Shown: positions 5,930 to 6,927 of the stretch, piece after piece
Position numbering within the stretch: the stretch's first letter is position 1
Layout of the letters: each line of letters begins with the position of its first letter
Origin: Paracoccus sp. (in: a-proteobacteria)
Lineage (GTDB): Bacteria; Pseudomonadota; Alphaproteobacteria; Rhodobacterales; Rhodobacteraceae
Length of the DNA: 6,927 nucleotides
Direction: 5' to 3'
NCBI GenBank assembly: GCA_031178645.1
Contig: JAPSIP010000076.1
Location: forward strand, 1 to 6,927
Made by a program: the position numbers and the translations under genes
Notes under the pieces: model-generated
Database searches by the model: none
What the model was told of the DNA's origin: nothing
Seen by the model: only the letters and a program-made list of their open reading frames with translations

Positions 5930-6784
5930 ATGACCATCGAACAGCGGATGCGCGACAGCTTTCCGTCGCTGACCCGCGCCGAACGGCAGGCCGCGACCCA
6001 TATCCTGTCGCATTTCCCGATGTCGGCTTTGGGTTCGATCACCATGTTGGCAAGCGCGGCCGAGGTGTCGGCGCCGACCATCGTCCGGCTGGTCCAGAAG
6101 CTGGGCTTCAAGGGCTATGCCGAATACCAGGCCACCCTGCGGGCCGAGGTCGGGCGCCTGCTGGCCGCCCCCCTGGCGCTGCCCGACCACGAGCCGCGCC
6201 GCCACCCCATGCAGTCCTTCGCCGCGCAGACGATCGCGAACATCCATGCCACGCTGGACCAGATCGCGACGGGGGAATTCGACGCGGCGGCGGCGCTGCT
6301 GGCCGATCCGGCGCGTCATGTCGCCGTCATGGGCGGGCGGCTGACCCATGCCCATGCGGACTATATGGCGACCCTGCTGCGGGTGATCCGGCCGGGCGTC
6401 ACCTATGTCTCGGACCACCTGACGGACTGGCAACAGGCGCTGCTGGATCTGCGCCCGGGCGACGTGGTGGTGATCTTCGACATCCGCCGCTATGAATCCA
6501 ATGCCGTGCACATGGCCGAACTGGCGGCGCACCAGGGCACGCGGGTCGTGCTGGTGACCGATCACTGGCTGTCGCCCGCGGCAGGCCACGCGCACCACAC
6601 CCTGCCTTGCCGCATCGACATGCCCGCCGCCTGGGATTCCACCGTGACGATCCTGCTGCTGGTCGAGGCCCTTCTGGGCCGTGTCCAGGGCCATTGCGCC
6701 GATCAGGTGCAGGATCGCCTGAACCGGCTTGAGGACGTCTTCGCCAAGACCCGCATCTTCCGCGCCCCGAAACTGGGGCGGTAA
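5930..6784 (+). CDS. MurR/RpiR-family transcriptional regulator (HTH plus SIS domain)
   Basis: DNA-binding regulator, probably of the divergent TRAP/ligase operon. The 284 residues split into an N-terminal RpiR-type helix-turn-helix (about 1-77), with LTRAERQAATHIL, then MLASAAEVSAPTIVRLVQKLGFKGYAEYQ as its recognition part, and a C-terminal SIS domain (about 100-250). The first SIS loop reads GGRLTHAHADYMA (135-147), with Thr139 near the usual Ser. The second, normally a Ser/Thr-rich S-x-S-G-x-T loop for sugar phosphates, reads VVIFDIRRYESN (180-191). Loss of that loop suggests an effector other than a phosphosugar. A strong GGGAGG at 5917-5922 lies seven nucleotides before ATG 5930. The family and divergent position are clear; the effector and whether it activates or represses are unknown. 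Confidence 0.93.
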   Translation: MTIEQRMRDSFPSLTRAERQAATHILSHFPMSALGSITMLASAAEVSAPTIVRLVQKLGFKGYAEYQATLRAEVGRLLAAPLALPDHEPRRHPMQSFAAQTIANIHATLDQIATGEFDAAAALLADPARHVAVMGGRLTHAHADYMATLLRVIRPGVTYVSDHLTDWQQALLDLRPGDVVVIFDIRRYESNAVHMAELAAHQGTRVVLVTDHWLSPAAGHAHHTLPCRIDMPAAWDSTVTILLLVEALLGRVQGHCADQVQDRLNRLEDVFAKTRIFRAPKLGR

Positions 6785-6849
6785 GCATCTGCCGCAGGCG
6801 CCTGTTGGCGTCAGGCCAGCAGGAACCAAAAAATGGATATGTGGCGCAA
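6785..6849. other. Spacer between regulator and tRNA, with a weak hairpin
   Basis: This holds no gene. Behind the regulator stop, ggcgcc (6797-6802) can pair with ggcgtc (6807-6812), including one G-U pair, around a TGTT loop, but no T-run follows, so termination is doubtful. On the other strand a run of six T (6833-6828) lies about 17 nt past the tRNA 3' end; I see no convincing stem directly before it. Confidence 0.3.
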
Positions 6850-6926
6850 TGGTGACCCCGACAGGACTTGAACCTGTAACCTGCCCCTTAGGAGGGGGCT
6901 GCTCTATCCAGTTGAGCCACGGGGCC
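6850..6926 (-). tRNA. tRNA-Arg, anticodon CCU
   Basis: A complete 77-nt cloverleaf with encoded CCA. The acceptor arm GGCCCCG pairs with CGGGGTC (one G-U pair) and is followed by discriminator A and CCA. The D arm is GCTC/GAGC, the anticodon stem GCCCC/GGGGC encloses loop CTCCTAA with anticodon CCT, the variable loop is AGGTT, and the T arm is ACAGG/CCTGT with loop TTCAAGT. It decodes AGG, a rare arginine codon in GC-rich alphaproteobacteria. The 5' end lies one base inside the window edge, so its promoter is not seen. Its 3' end faces the regulator gene. Confidence 0.97.
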
Positions 6927-6927
6927 G

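Noticed and set aside
5864..6829. Minus-strand open frame opposite the regulator
   Set aside because: It lacks a supported ribosome-binding site and motifs, and it would block the divergent promoter region; the plus-strand RpiR protein is convincing.
1..6927. CRISPR arrays, insertion sequences, phage genes or toxin-antitoxin pairs
   Set aside because: I saw no regularly spaced repeats, transposase or integrase motifs, or small paired genes on either strand.

Overview
The window reads as ordinary chromosomal DNA of a GC-rich alphaproteobacterium. The GC-heavy third codon positions, the style of the TRAP transporter and glutamine-synthetase-like genes, and a CCA-encoding tRNA-Arg(CCU) suggest Rhodobacterales, perhaps Paracoccus or a relative. 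That placement rests on sequence style and general knowledge, not on a database match.

Layout. From about 5750 down to the left edge lies one tightly packed minus-strand operon. In transcription order it holds dctQ (TRAP small permease), dctM (TRAP large permease, 1-nt overlap with dctQ), dctP (TRAP solute-binding protein with a Tat-like signal), a glutamine synthetase family gamma-glutamyl-amine ligase, and an aldehyde dehydrogenase that runs off the left edge. The aldehyde dehydrogenase is probably missing only its stop codon or a few residues. A divergent intergenic region of about 180 bp (5749-5929) separates the operon from a plus-strand MurR/RpiR-type regulator (5930-6784). A complete minus-strand tRNA-Arg with anticodon CCU closes the window (6850-6926), its 3' end facing the regulator.

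How the genes fit together. The likely scheme is TRAP uptake of a small amine, ATP-dependent gamma-glutamylation by the ligase, and oxidation of an aldehyde on the gamma-glutamylated intermediate by the dehydrogenase. The RpiR-type protein probably controls the operon. Three sequence details support an amine rather than an acid or sugar substrate. The ligase lacks the FDGSS ammonium-site motif and has Phe where true glutamine synthetases carry the catalytic flap Glu. The solute-binding protein seems to have Phe where most TRAP receptors have the carboxylate-binding Arg. The regulator's SIS domain lacks the usual Ser/Thr phosphosugar loop and has D-I-R-R-Y there. Ethanolamine or another amino alcohol is my best guess; the alcohol dehydrogenase and gamma-glutamyl hydrolase this would need are not in the window and would be expected just beyond its left edge.

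Non-coding structure. The most unusual non-coding signal is at the dctP/ligase junction (2751-2812), where three perfect inverted repeats compete for the same bases and one encloses the ligase start codon. A smaller hairpin separates dctM from dctP. The divergent promoter region holds an AAGAA-TTT-TTCTT palindrome overlapping an exact TTGACA on the operon strand.
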